Notes: generated by a model not told the origin, from the sequence alone. A DNA stretch of 9,915 bases from Roseibacillus sp. (GCA_002723015.1 PBNG01000084.1:18607-28521), one strand, 5' to 3'; positions 1-8,547 are shown, counted from the first letter of the stretch. Numbers and translations: made by a program.

Positions 1-213
1 CCGGCGATTCACTTGGGACAACAGAATGGGCTGGTAGTGAATCCGCGCTACTACTCCTGCTCCCTTGGCAGCCTCCACTACTTCAGCGCTGTCTGGTGCC
101 CTCCGGGCGAATGACCGTCGCAAGGGGCCTCCAATCACAAAAAGATCCGTCACAAGATACAGGATGACCACGGCATATAACACCGCGCGCACGAGAGCGC
201 CCTTCTCCACCAT
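1..213 (-). CDS. Membrane-anchored protein of unknown function, N-terminal fragment (cut by window edge)
   Basis: Reading the minus strand from an ATG at 213, the frame stays open for 71 codons to the window edge, so only the N-terminus is visible. It begins MVEKGALVRAV and has one hydrophobic segment at about residues 7-28 (LVRAVLYAVVILYLVTDLFV), which suggests a signal anchor. A basic stretch (RRSFARRAPDS) follows, then a soluble part containing GVVARIHYQPILLSQV. That last stretch loosely resembles the start of the chaperone region of SurA/parvulin-type peptidyl-prolyl isomerases (VVARVNG.PI..S..), but this is only a resemblance. Codon third positions are GC-rich and the hydrophobic pattern is coherent, which favours a real gene. 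It lies 91 bases after the L,D-transpeptidase stop, on the same strand, so the two may be co-transcribed. I see no clear Shine-Dalgarno before the ATG. Existence of the gene is fairly sure; its function is not. Confidence 0.68.
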   Translation of the reverse strand, partial: MVEKGALVRAVLYAVVILYLVTDLFVIGGPLRRSFARRAPDSAEVVEAAKGAGVVARIHYQPILLSQVNRR

Positions 214-304
214 TGATCGTTCTGACACAATTACAGGGTCGGACACAGCGCCTATTGTGCCCGGAGCCCCGCGGGTTGCCGAGCGTAAATCCGGATGCCG
301 CTTC

Positions 305-1525
305 TCAGCGAACAACCACCTTTGCCCCAGGACGGATGAGACTCGGAAGACGCACCGCATCCCAGTTGGCGAGTCGAATACAACCCGCACTCAGAGATCG
401 TCCGATCGTCCGGGGGCTGGCCGTGCCATGAATTCCTATTCCCGACTTGGTAAGCCCCGACCACAATATGCCGACGGGCAGGTTCGGCCCGGGAGGGATT
501 TGCAGCACCTTACTGCGGTCCTTGCTACGAACCCCAGTATCAAGAAGCTGTTTGTCATAATACCAGCTTGGAAGCTCAAGACAGTTGGCTATGGCCCACT
601 CCCCGTGATGGGTTTGCTCAAGTTTCCCCGGAGTAATCGGAAACATAGCAACTAACTTCTGAGGCTCATAATTTTCATTCTCCTCTGAGACAACCACCGC
701 GGCCCCAGGAGCTGGCGGAGTTGCACCCTTCTCGTAGATGAAGAGGTTCCGCCCGATGGTGTCGATGACCACTGTCCGTGAGCTGAGGCCCACATCCGCC
801 CCATGAGACCTTCCCTCTTTCAGACCCTCGATCAGAAAGGGGGAAACATTCGGCACTTTCAGTCCTTTGCGAGGCGCAATACCGCTGGTAATCGCTACTC
901 CGTTCAAGGCCACCAGAAAACTCTCAGAGGTGTGATAGCGCTCCGCCATGAACTCAAGATAGCTCCGATACGACATGCGTTCTTCCACTGCCTGCTCGGC
1001 ATATTCCAATGGAAGATCCGGGTTAACCCACTCCGTGGCGGATTCGGGCACAATTGCAAACGCATAAGTCTGGCCCACCATGAGATCAGCCTCTTTCACT
1101 AGAGCCTCCCAGTCGTCAGGACGACGCCCCACACTTCGGTTGTAGGAGTGCACCGCCTTGGTAGTGAACTTTCCGGGCTTCCCGTCAATAAATCCCGGCC
1201 CGAACCGTTTCTCATCGAGGTAGATCTGAAGACGAACATCCGTCGCGACAGCTTCGGCTCTCGCCTCACGCGCCTTTACTGCGGCAAGATCCTTCTCATC
1301 CACTGCCTGTGCCGCGAGGACGATCACGGCCTTGCCTGGGGCCTTCCCCTCGATTCTGGGAGAGGGTGGCGCCTCATCGTGATACTTCCGTGAGTCCGTA
1401 GGTTCCGGTAGCTGCCCTGACGGAATTTCTTCCTGAGCGAGCGACTGGACGGAGAATATTCCGGCCAGTAGCACGGTCCGGACCGGAGGCGCCCAGCAGG
1501 AAGCCGCATATTGCGTCACTTTCAT
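305..1525 (-). CDS. Secreted L,D-transpeptidase (YkuD family) with peptidoglycan-binding and LysM-like regions
   Basis: A 406-residue protein likely acting in the periplasm, where it would form 3-3 cross-links in peptidoglycan or attach proteins to it. Residues 1-31 look like a signal peptide (hydrophobic VRTVLLAGIFSVQSLA). Residues about 96-130 match the PG_binding_1 pattern (LQ.YLDE..FGPGFIDGK.GK.T..A...YN). Residues about 188-228 look like a LysM repeat (AERYHTSESFLVALNG, then GLKVP). The C-terminal YkuD domain spans about 250-406. Its catalytic motif is visible as GIHGTAS, then SAGCIRL, with His366 and nucleophile Cys382. The variant with Ala before Gly-Cys, in place of the commoner His, is known in the family. 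The ATG at 1525 directly precedes the signal peptide and supports this start; no Shine-Dalgarno is seen. A possible promoter lies just upstream. The family assignment is firm; which specific cross-linking reaction it performs is not known. Confidence 0.93.
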   Translation of the reverse strand: MKVTQYAASCWAPPVRTVLLAGIFSVQSLAQEEIPSGQLPEPTDSRKYHDEAPPSPRIEGKAPGKAVIVLAAQAVDEKDLAAVKAREARAEAVATDVRLQIYLDEKRFGPGFIDGKPGKFTTKAVHSYNRSVGRRPDDWEALVKEADLMVGQTYAFAIVPESATEWVNPDLPLEYAEQAVEERMSYRSYLEFMAERYHTSESFLVALNGVAITSGIAPRKGLKVPNVSPFLIEGLKEGRSHGADVGLSSRTVVIDTIGRNLFIYEKGATPPAPGAAVVVSEENENYEPQKLVAMFPITPGKLEQTHHGEWAIANCLELPSWYYDKQLLDTGVRSKDRSKVLQIPPGPNLPVGILWSGLTKSGIGIHGTASPRTIGRSLSAGCIRLANWDAVRLPSLIRPGAKVVVR

Positions 1526-1555
1526 TAATGTCTATTGAATATCGACATGTGCAAG

Positions 1556-1586
1556 ATAATCGAACCTGCCCTGTTTGCCAAGTCAA
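1556..1586 (-). promoter_or_regulatory. Candidate sigma-70-like promoter for the L,D-transpeptidase gene
   Basis: On the minus strand a TTGACT box (1586-1581) is followed after 19 bases by GATTAT (1561-1556), about 30 bases before the ATG at 1525. The -35 box matches five of six consensus bases and the -10 box four of six. The spacing is on the long side. This is a pattern match only, in a 188-base gap after hflX that has no other clear feature. Confidence 0.3.
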
Positions 1587-1713
1587 CCACGTCGCGGGTG
1601 CAGCGTGCCTGCCAAGGTCCGGCGGAGAGCATTAAATTCAGGCGCCGCCTCCCCATCCTACGTCCTCAGAATCAATAATCACGGCAATGAAGGAAATTTA
1701 TACCCTGACACTT

Positions 1714-3012
1714 CTATACGTGCCCGACCGCACTGTCTGCTTCCAGCCGTCCCTCCAATTCCCTGCTGACCAAGGCCTCCACAATGACATCATTCCCCTC
1801 GTAGGATGTCCCGAGAACCTTGGCCTCCGCATGGATTAGGGACACTAAGTCTCCCCGGTGTTGGGGAATGCGGTAGCGCTTGCGCGACACAGCCCTGGCG
1901 AGGTAGTCGACAAACTTATGATGGAGATCCTCCATACCCTCACCACTCTTGGCCGAGATGGAAACCGCGTCCGGGAACTGGGATTCCAGCGCCTTGATCC
2001 GGTGAGGGTCATCGAGGAGGTCGATTTTATTCAAGACCGTGAGAACCGGTTTGTCCGCGGCGCCAAGTTCCTTCATTACCTTGAGGGTGGTGCCACAGAG
2101 ACGTTCGAGCTCTGGTTCGCTGGCGTCCATGACGTGCACAAGGAAATCGGCGAGAACTGCCTCTTCGAGGGTGGCCTTGAAGGACTCCACCAGACGATGA
2201 GGCAGATTTCTGACAAACCCTACCGTGTCCGTCAGCAACAGGTCCTGCCCATCTGAAAGAGCAACTCTCCTGGTCGTAGGATCCAGAGTTGCGAAAAGCA
2301 TATCCGCTTCCAGAACCTCCGACCCGGCAAGGTGATTCAACAACGTCGATTTTCCTGCATTGGTATAACCAACAATGGCGGCATGAGGAGCTTGCGTCTT
2401 CTGCCTTTCCTTGCGCTGCGTGGCACGTTGCCTTCTCACAGTGAGAAGGTCTGCCTTGATCCTGTCAATCCGCTTGCGGGCCATGCGGCGGTCAACCTCG
2501 ATCTGCTGCTCCCCCATCCCCCGTGCTGCCGCTGATCCTCCCGACCCGCCTCCGCCCTCCCGGTCAAGGTGGCCCCACATCCGGGCCATCCGCGGGAGAG
2601 CGTATTCCATCCTTGCCAGCTCCACCTGTAACCGGGCCTCCCTCGTCTGAGCCCTCCGTGCGAATATATCCAGGATGACCTCCTCGCGGTCGATGACCGT
2701 CATATCGGCCGCTTCTTCCCATTCCCGCTGCTGGTTGGGCGCGAGTTGATTATCGAAGATGATACAGTCGCACTTGAGTTCGCGCGCGTGGTCACAAACT
2801 TCTTCAGCCTTTCCCTTCCCACATAGAAATTTCTTCTGGGCCTCCCGGGCTCTCACCAACTGGTCGCTCACAACCCCGATCCCCAGCGTAGTAACCAGTT
2901 CCGCTAGTTCGTTCAAAAGGCTCCGCGACTCCTCCTCCTCTCGTTTATCGAAGCATATGCGCACGAGGAGAGCTCTCTCGACCATCTGTGGTCTATCACG
3001 CACCTCAAACAC
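1714..3012 (-). CDS. hflX: Ribosome-associated GTPase HflX
   Basis: A 432-residue Obg/HflX-superfamily GTPase. Members bind the 50S subunit and split stalled or heat-damaged ribosomes. The N-terminal HflX domain covers residues about 11-145, with the family-typical stretches GKGKAEEV, CDCIIFDNQL and VIDREEVILDIFARRAQT. A glycine-rich linker follows at 153-166, then a basic helical region. The G domain shows G1 GYTNAGKS (215-222), G3 DTVG (262-265), G4 NKID (328-331) and G5 SAK (353-355). The start is a GTG at 3012, giving MFEVRDRPQ before the ATG at residue 10 (2985). I keep the GTG because similar N-terminal residues are, to my recollection, conserved in related HflX proteins; the ATG is the alternative. 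Where most HflX proteins read GPGETQLE, this one reads GMGEQQIE (165-172). The gene is divergent from leuC and is followed on the same strand by the transpeptidase gene. Confidence 0.95.
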   Translation of the reverse strand: MFEVRDRPQMVERALLVRICFDKREEEESRSLLNELAELVTTLGIGVVSDQLVRAREAQKKFLCGKGKAEEVCDHARELKCDCIIFDNQLAPNQQREWEEAADMTVIDREEVILDIFARRAQTREARLQVELARMEYALPRMARMWGHLDREGGGGSGGSAAARGMGEQQIEVDRRMARKRIDRIKADLLTVRRQRATQRKERQKTQAPHAAIVGYTNAGKSTLLNHLAGSEVLEADMLFATLDPTTRRVALSDGQDLLLTDTVGFVRNLPHRLVESFKATLEEAVLADFLVHVMDASEPELERLCGTTLKVMKELGAADKPVLTVLNKIDLLDDPHRIKALESQFPDAVSISAKSGEGMEDLHHKFVDYLARAVSRKRYRIPQHRGDLVSLIHAEAKVLGTSYEGNDVIVEALVSRELEGRLEADSAVGHV

Positions 3013-3124
3013 AGCTCGGAAAACATACGCTTCCAGAGGATCGAATCACGCCAAAAGACCCCCTCGGCGGGCCAGACTACGTCTACTGATCCTCATAATC
3101 AGAAATTTTGCCGTCCCCCCGCTG

Positions 3125-3141
3125 CGGCATGGATCATGCCG
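3125..3141. repeat. Perfect 7-bp inverted repeat upstream of leuC (possible operator or hairpin)
   Basis: CGGCATG (3125-3131) and CATGCCG (3135-3141) are exact reverse complements separated by GAT. It lies 127 bases before the leuC ATG and 112 bases before the hflX start. It could be a binding site for a dimeric regulator or an RNA hairpin. There is no T-run after it on either strand, which argues against an intrinsic terminator. Confidence 0.5.
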
Positions 3142-3256
3142 TGAAGAGGCAATATGCTGCCCAATTCCCCGTTTATGGGGATCTCTGTATCCGTTCCAGG
3201 TCTACTTGTGACTTGCCCGAAAGCATATTTCAGAGCAGGTTCCCCGTCCCCGCCAC

Positions 3257-3262
3257 AGGTGG
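3257..3262 (+). promoter_or_regulatory. Ribosome binding site of leuC
   Basis: AGGTGG matches five of six bases of AGGAGG and sits 6 bases before the ATG at 3269. It is one of the few recognisable Shine-Dalgarno sites in the window and supports this leuC start. Confidence 0.5.
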
Positions 3263-3268
3263 GACCAC

Positions 3269-4696
<1,428 letters not shown>

Positions 4697-4722
4697 GCAC
4701 TCCTTTCTGACTCCTTTCCGGC

Positions 4723-5325
4723 ATGGCTCTCGAAAAAATAACCTCGGTCTCCGGGACCGCAGTCCACATCCCAGGCGCAGACATCGACACCGACCGCATC
4801 ATCCCAGCCCGCTTCATGAAGTGCGTTACCTTTGACGGCCTCGGGGAGTTTGCTTTCTACGATGTCCGCTTCGACCCCACCTCCGGCGAGCGGACCGACC
4901 ACCCGCTCAACGAAGAACGCTTCAACGGTGCCAGCGTCCTCCTCGCCGGCGTGAATTTTGGTTGCGGCTCATCCCGTGAGCACGCCCCGCAGTCGCTGAA
5001 CAAGTATGGATTCAAGACCATCGTGGCCGAGTCCTTCGCCGAAATCTTCTTTGGCAACTCGACCACCCTAGGCATGCCCTGCGTTACACTCACTGCCGAC
5101 CAGATCAATCACCTCCGCGAGGCCGTCGACGCCGACCCGGCCACCAAGATCACCGTTGACGTCGAGAAACTCGAGGTTCGCTCCTCCGCTGGCCACACTT
5201 TCAATTGCGCCATTCCCGACTCTGCCCGTGATGCCCTTATCAGTGGGCGCTGGGATCCCATCCAGGAGCTCCTCGACAACGAGGAGAGGACTTCAAGCGT
5301 GGGCGAGGCTTTACCCTACGTCTAG
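4723..5325 (+). CDS. leuD: 3-isopropylmalate dehydratase, small subunit
   Basis: A 200-residue partner of LeuC that supplies the mobile swivel domain of isopropylmalate isomerase. Recognisable features are DIDTDRIIPARF (20-31), the substrate-contacting loop NFGCGSSREHAP (78-89), and the region VAESFAEIFFGNSTTLGMPC (101-120). It ends in the WDP.QELL stretch usual for the family. It starts 26 bases after leuC with no clear Shine-Dalgarno, so coupling to leuC translation is plausible. It ends 15 bases before the oppositely oriented coiled-coil gene, and I see no terminator in that gap. Confidence 0.98.
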   Translation: MALEKITSVSGTAVHIPGADIDTDRIIPARFMKCVTFDGLGEFAFYDVRFDPTSGERTDHPLNEERFNGASVLLAGVNFGCGSSREHAPQSLNKYGFKTIVAESFAEIFFGNSTTLGMPCVTLTADQINHLREAVDADPATKITVDVEKLEVRSSAGHTFNCAIPDSARDALISGRWDPIQELLDNEERTSSVGEALPYV

Positions 5326-5340
5326 TCTACTGGCCTTCAC

Positions 5341-6522
5341 TCAAGGATCTTCAGGATCCGACACCCTGTTTCCAGCCGCATCCCGCGGTGTCTCTTGCCC
5401 GCGTTCCATCCCACCCAGCTCCCCCGGGGAAGCAAGGTGCACCCCTTCTCCACGAGCTTCGTCTGCCGCAGGACCCGCCAATCGCAAGGCCTGACCATGA
5501 GAGCTTCTTGAATTAGCAAGCTCGGTATTTAATCGAGCCACGGAAGCTCGCGATTGCTCCCCCTCGGAACGCATCTTCGCAATCTGCTTCCTTAAATCGT
5601 CGACTTCCTTCCGGGCCTCATCCCGATCACGTTGAACCTGCATACGGGATTGCGCCACTGCGGCCTTTTCGGCCTGCACGGCCTCGACACCCCGCTCAGC
5701 CCGTCGCAAAGCTGTAAGGGCTCTTTCCTCCCTCTGTGAGGCACGTCCGAGGTTTTTCTTCAGCAATTCTACGTCTACGAGCGCTTTCAAGTGCCCAGCC
5801 CTTGAAATTCGCAAATCGTCCCGGAGCTGGTCTGAACTTCCTGCACCTGAACTCAGATCCATGATCTTGGCCGTCATTTCCCTCTTCTCACGCGAAGCGA
5901 CCCTTCTCGCCTCCTCCCCGCTCTTGAGGGCTGCCGCAATCTCCTTTTCTAATCGTTCCCCATGTGCCCGCGCAGCCACCAGCTGCTCTCGGAGACTAGC
6001 CCGTTCAATCGGATCCTTGAGCTCCTCCCGCACACGGACCAGATCTTGCCTCAGGGCGTGGAACTCCTCCTTGAGGCCGATCATCTCAACACCCGCTTCA
6101 TCCAGCGCGGAAGCTTGTTTCATGCTCTCCTCCGCACGCGCTTTCCAGACTACCGCCTCCTGTCGGGCCTGCTCCTTTTCCTTTTGCAGCATCCTGATCT
6201 CCATCAGCATTCTGTGATTCGCCATGGTCAGGGCACCAACTTCTTCACGAGCTTCGTCTCGCTCCTCCACAACGGCCTCAGCAGTCCGGCGGGTCTCCTG
6301 CAATCTTGCCTCCGCCTCGCGAAGATCCTGCCGGAGATCCTGCAACTCGGAGTCTGTCTCCTGCGCCCCGGAGTCCGGAGCGAACCCGACAAGAACAAGC
6401 GGGGACTCCTCTACGCTTGCGATTCCAATCAGGGGATTCGGAGTATCAATTTCCGCGAACACATCTGCCGGGGCAGGGTGAGCAAGGACCATCAGTGCTG
6501 AGGCAAAAAAGAAGCTCTTCAT
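5341..6522 (-). CDS. Secreted coiled-coil protein of unknown function
   Basis: A 393-residue protein of no family I recognise. I place the start at the ATG at 6522 because it begins a clear signal peptide (MKSFFFASALMVLAHPAPA, cleavage near residue 19 or 20). The same frame is open upstream to 6756, but that part would be a basic, low-complexity extension overlapping thiL. Residues about 55-345 are dominated by Glu, Arg, Ala, Gln and Leu with heptad-like spacing, typical of a long alpha-helical coiled coil. The last 45 residues are Gly-, Pro- and Glu-rich and probably disordered. There is no transmembrane segment after the signal peptide, no lipobox and no catalytic motif. Such proteins often play structural or scaffold roles in the envelope, which is only an inference here. 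It lies 116 bases after thiL on the same strand, in an AT-richer gap that may hold its own promoter. Confidence 0.8.
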   Translation of the reverse strand: MKSFFFASALMVLAHPAPADVFAEIDTPNPLIGIASVEESPLVLVGFAPDSGAQETDSELQDLRQDLREAEARLQETRRTAEAVVEERDEAREEVGALTMANHRMLMEIRMLQKEKEQARQEAVVWKARAEESMKQASALDEAGVEMIGLKEEFHALRQDLVRVREELKDPIERASLREQLVAARAHGERLEKEIAAALKSGEEARRVASREKREMTAKIMDLSSGAGSSDQLRDDLRISRAGHLKALVDVELLKKNLGRASQREERALTALRRAERGVEAVQAEKAAVAQSRMQVQRDRDEARKEVDDLRKQIAKMRSEGEQSRASVARLNTELANSRSSHGQALRLAGPAADEARGEGVHLASPGELGGMERGQETPRDAAGNRVSDPEDP

Positions 6523-6638
6523 GGAAGGGAAAGGAGACCAGAAAGTCGGCAAACGGTTTACCCGCCACGGGAGGACCTGAAAAGAATTTATTACGGATGT
6601 CTTAAATAATTTAGCCCGCCTGCCTTCATTTAATGGGA
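6523..6638 (-). promoter_or_regulatory. AT-rich gap between thiL and the coiled-coil gene
   Basis: Its AT-rich part (about 6585-6635, with TAAATTATTTAAG and TAATAAATT on the minus strand) stands out from the GC-rich surroundings. It could hold a promoter for the coiled-coil gene. A 4-bp CCCG/CGGG hairpin lies at about 6563-6573. I cannot single out a convincing -35/-10 pair. Confidence 0.25.
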
Positions 6639-7547
6639 TCAGGCCTGTTCGCGAAAATGATCCCACCCTCCCGGTAATCCTTCCGATCCTTCCGATCCTT
6701 CCGCGGACAGCTCCCCGATACAGGTGAGCTTGACCCCTGGAAATCGCTCTGGCCAATCGGCGATCAACCGCTGCGAGCTCCGCTCCGAAATCGCAAGGAG
6801 CAGTTCATAGTCCTCTCCATCACTCAGGGCCTCCGCGACCGTGACCCCACGAGATCGCGGGAGCGCCTCTTCCCTCAGCCGGAAACCGCACCCACTTGCA
6901 GAAGCAAGGCGCGGAAGATCCATCGCCAGACCATCGGACAGGTCCATCATGGCACGCACCCGGAAGTTCCGCGACAACCAGTCCGCCTCCACGACTCGTG
7001 GCATAAAGCTCAGATGCCGTCCCCTCTGCGAACCTCCGAGCCTTCCCGTCACGAAGAGAAGATCTCCGGAACGTCCACCGCTGCGCAGGACGACCTGAGA
7101 ACGCCTCGCACTTCCAGTGCCCGCCACCGAAATCATGACCGGGGCGCCCGAAGGCAGGGAAGAAGTCTCCCCGCCAACAATGGAGCAATCGAAGGCACGA
7201 GCACATTTATTCATCCCCCTGTAGACCTCTTCCACCCAGCGCATCCGGCAATCGGCAGGCAGGGCCACGGTCACCAGCAGGTGCCGGGGCCATCCTCCCA
7301 TCGCTGCAAAATCGCTCAAGGTTCGCGCCACAGCTTTCCATCCAACTTTCCCCGGAGGCGCGCTGGGAAGAAAGTGTACCCCGCAAATCAGGCAGTCCGT
7401 CTTCAGAAGTTCTACCTGACCCCTTCCGGCTCCCTCCACGACCGCGCAGTCATCGCCGGGACCAGTCACGAGGCCTGGGCCGCTCTCCAGCAGGGCGGTC
7501 AAACGGGCCACCACCACATCTTCACCATAGTGGGATAAATCCAGCAT
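6639..7547 (-). CDS. thiL: Thiamine-monophosphate kinase
   Basis: A 302-residue cytoplasmic enzyme that phosphorylates thiamine monophosphate to the active cofactor thiamine diphosphate using ATP. It belongs to the PurM/AIR-synthase-like superfamily. Family motifs in order are GPGDDCAVV (29-37, metal-binding Asp32 and Asp33), KTDCLICGVHF (49-59), RTLSDFAAMGG (75-85), GGETSS (125-130), MMDLSDGLAMDL (200-211) and GEDYELLLAI (244-253). The ATG at 7547 gives the expected short lead-in before the first motif. The start lies inside the end of the upstream protease gene, a 26-base overlap that suggests translational coupling. The length is slightly below many family members. The C-terminal tail carries a Ser/Ala-Glu-Gly triple repeat encoded by a 9-bp tandem repeat. 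No other thiamine gene and no TPP riboswitch is seen here. Confidence 0.96.
   Translation of the reverse strand: MLDLSHYGEDVVVARLTALLESGPGLVTGPGDDCAVVEGAGRGQVELLKTDCLICGVHFLPSAPPGKVGWKAVARTLSDFAAMGGWPRHLLVTVALPADCRMRWVEEVYRGMNKCARAFDCSIVGGETSSLPSGAPVMISVAGTGSARRSQVVLRSGGRSGDLLFVTGRLGGSQRGRHLSFMPRVVEADWLSRNFRVRAMMDLSDGLAMDLPRLASASGCGFRLREEALPRSRGVTVAEALSDGEDYELLLAISERSSQRLIADWPERFPGVKLTCIGELSAEGSEGSEGLPGGWDHFREQA
6677..6703. repeat. 9-bp tandem repeat, three perfect copies, inside thiL
   Basis: The unit ATCCTTCCG occurs three times head to tail on the plus strand without mismatch. Read as the minus-strand gene, each unit codes in frame for Glu-Gly plus Ser (or the flanking Ala/Leu), giving AEGSEGSEGL at ThiL residues 282-291. 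Because the unit is a multiple of three, a gain or loss of copies would not shift the frame. Confidence 0.9.
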
Positions 7548-8409
7548 TTTTCTCGAGCTCGTTGACCCATTCAGGATTAATTTTCAATAGTATCTGAATT
7601 GCGACGGTTGCCGCATTGAAGCAAAAGTGAATCGCAATCGGGGCCCAGAGAGATCCTGTATACTCATAAGAAAGTGCAAGAATGATACCCAGGAGGGTCA
7701 GGGGAAGAAGAGCCATCAGATTCACGTGGACCGCCCCGAAGAGCAACCCTGATAGGATCACGGCCACCGGAAGACCCGCCATCCGCTTTACCGCCGTGTA
7801 GACGTAACCCCGGAATACCACCTCTTCCGCCAGAGGCGCCCCGACACAAACCACCAGAGCCATCAGGACCAGAACCAATGGTTCTGTACTTTCCTGCAGG
7901 AGTTTGACGCTCTCCTGCACTCCATCCCCTTCAATGAACTGTCCCAGCCACGCGTTGTATCCGGCGAACTCCAGCGAGGCCATGAAGCCCCACATGACGA
8001 ACACCACCGCCGGCGCAAAAACCACCTTCCACCAGGTGGACCGCCAGCGCAGTCCGAATGCATCAGCCAGGTTCACCCTGCGGAAGAGTATTAGAACAAC
8101 GAAGGCAATCTCAAGGGCCTGAATCACCAGCTGAAAAATAAGCCCAACGACGAGATCTCCCGCCATAAGTTCCGACTCCGGCCCACTCATCCTGGCCCCT
8201 TGGAAGAGCATCACGTAAAACCCGAAAATGAGGGAAACCCCAAACACGTCGGGCAACCCGAATCCCCGGATCGGCACCCGTCCCCTCGGTATGGGCGGCA
8301 CCTTGTCACGTCCGAGGTGACGAACCGCATAGTAGGGAATCACCCCCACGAAAAGCGTCCCAGCACAAAGGGCAAAGGCTATGCCGATGACTTTAAACTC
8401 CACGTCCAT
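7522..8409 (-). CDS. CPBP-family (Abi/CAAX-like) intramembrane metalloprotease
   Basis: A 295-residue multi-pass membrane protein with the Rce1-like signature: Glu195-Glu196 and Arg200 in AEEVVFRGYVY, His228 in FGAVHVN, and His261 with Asn265 in IHFCFNA. These residues form the active site in characterised CPBP proteases. Hydrophobic segments lie at about residues 5-27, 55-72, 86-110, 126-148, 177-193, 214-227, 231-246 and 253-275. I choose the ATG at 8409 because the first transmembrane segment follows directly. The frame remains open to 8610, but that extension is basic and non-membrane and would overlap the divergent gene. Its substrate is unknown; bacterial relatives act in bacteriocin immunity, protein maturation or roles not yet defined. 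It overlaps thiL by 26 bases, an odd functional pairing that may only reflect compact gene packing. Confidence 0.9.
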   Translation of the reverse strand: MDVEFKVIGIAFALCAGTLFVGVIPYYAVRHLGRDKVPPIPRGRVPIRGFGLPDVFGVSLIFGFYVMLFQGARMSGPESELMAGDLVVGLIFQLVIQALEIAFVVLILFRRVNLADAFGLRWRSTWWKVVFAPAVVFVMWGFMASLEFAGYNAWLGQFIEGDGVQESVKLLQESTEPLVLVLMALVVCVGAPLAEEVVFRGYVYTAVKRMAGLPVAVILSGLLFGAVHVNLMALLPLTLLGIILALSYEYTGSLWAPIAIHFCFNAATVAIQILLKINPEWVNELEKNAGFIPLW

Positions 8410-8547
8410 CCGTCTTGTGCCGGATACGATAGAACCTGAGGAGCCACTTGGCGAGCGGAGGTGCATCCAAAGTGACCCCCGGTCTTCACTGCCACGCCCT
8501 TCCAGAACCCAGAATTTAATCGCTCCCCCCCGGGGAATACGCCTACA
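8410..8547. promoter_or_regulatory. Divergent promoter region between the CPBP protease gene and the SHD1 gene
   Basis: These 138 bases must start transcription in both directions. I cannot point to a firm promoter. A run of seven C followed by four G (8525-8535) sits just before the rightward gene and is the only conspicuous feature; GGGGAA within it is at a poor distance for a ribosome binding site. Confidence 0.3.

Larger units (their letters stand above)
3013..3268. promoter_or_regulatory. Divergent intergenic region between hflX and leuC
   Basis: This 256-base region must carry the start signals for both hflX (leftward) and leuC (rightward). I find no convincing -35/-10 pair and no tRNA-like fold. 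It holds a perfect 7-bp inverted repeat (3125-3141) and a weaker 5-bp one, TCCCC/GGGGA, at 3166-3181. I could not identify a leucine-rich leader peptide or a classical attenuator. Confidence 0.5.

Noticed and set aside
65..655. A 196-codon open frame on the plus strand
   Set aside because: It is antisense to the edge gene and to the YkuD catalytic domain, both of which have better protein evidence. Its product is basic and low in complexity.
5345..5359. GGATC/GATCC dyad as an intrinsic terminator of leuD
   Set aside because: The stem has only 5 bp and no T-run follows on either strand.
6523..6756. N-terminal extension of the coiled-coil gene
   Set aside because: It would overlap the end of thiL and contains the 9-bp repeat read in another frame (GRIGRIGRI). 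The internal ATG at 6522 begins a proper signal peptide.
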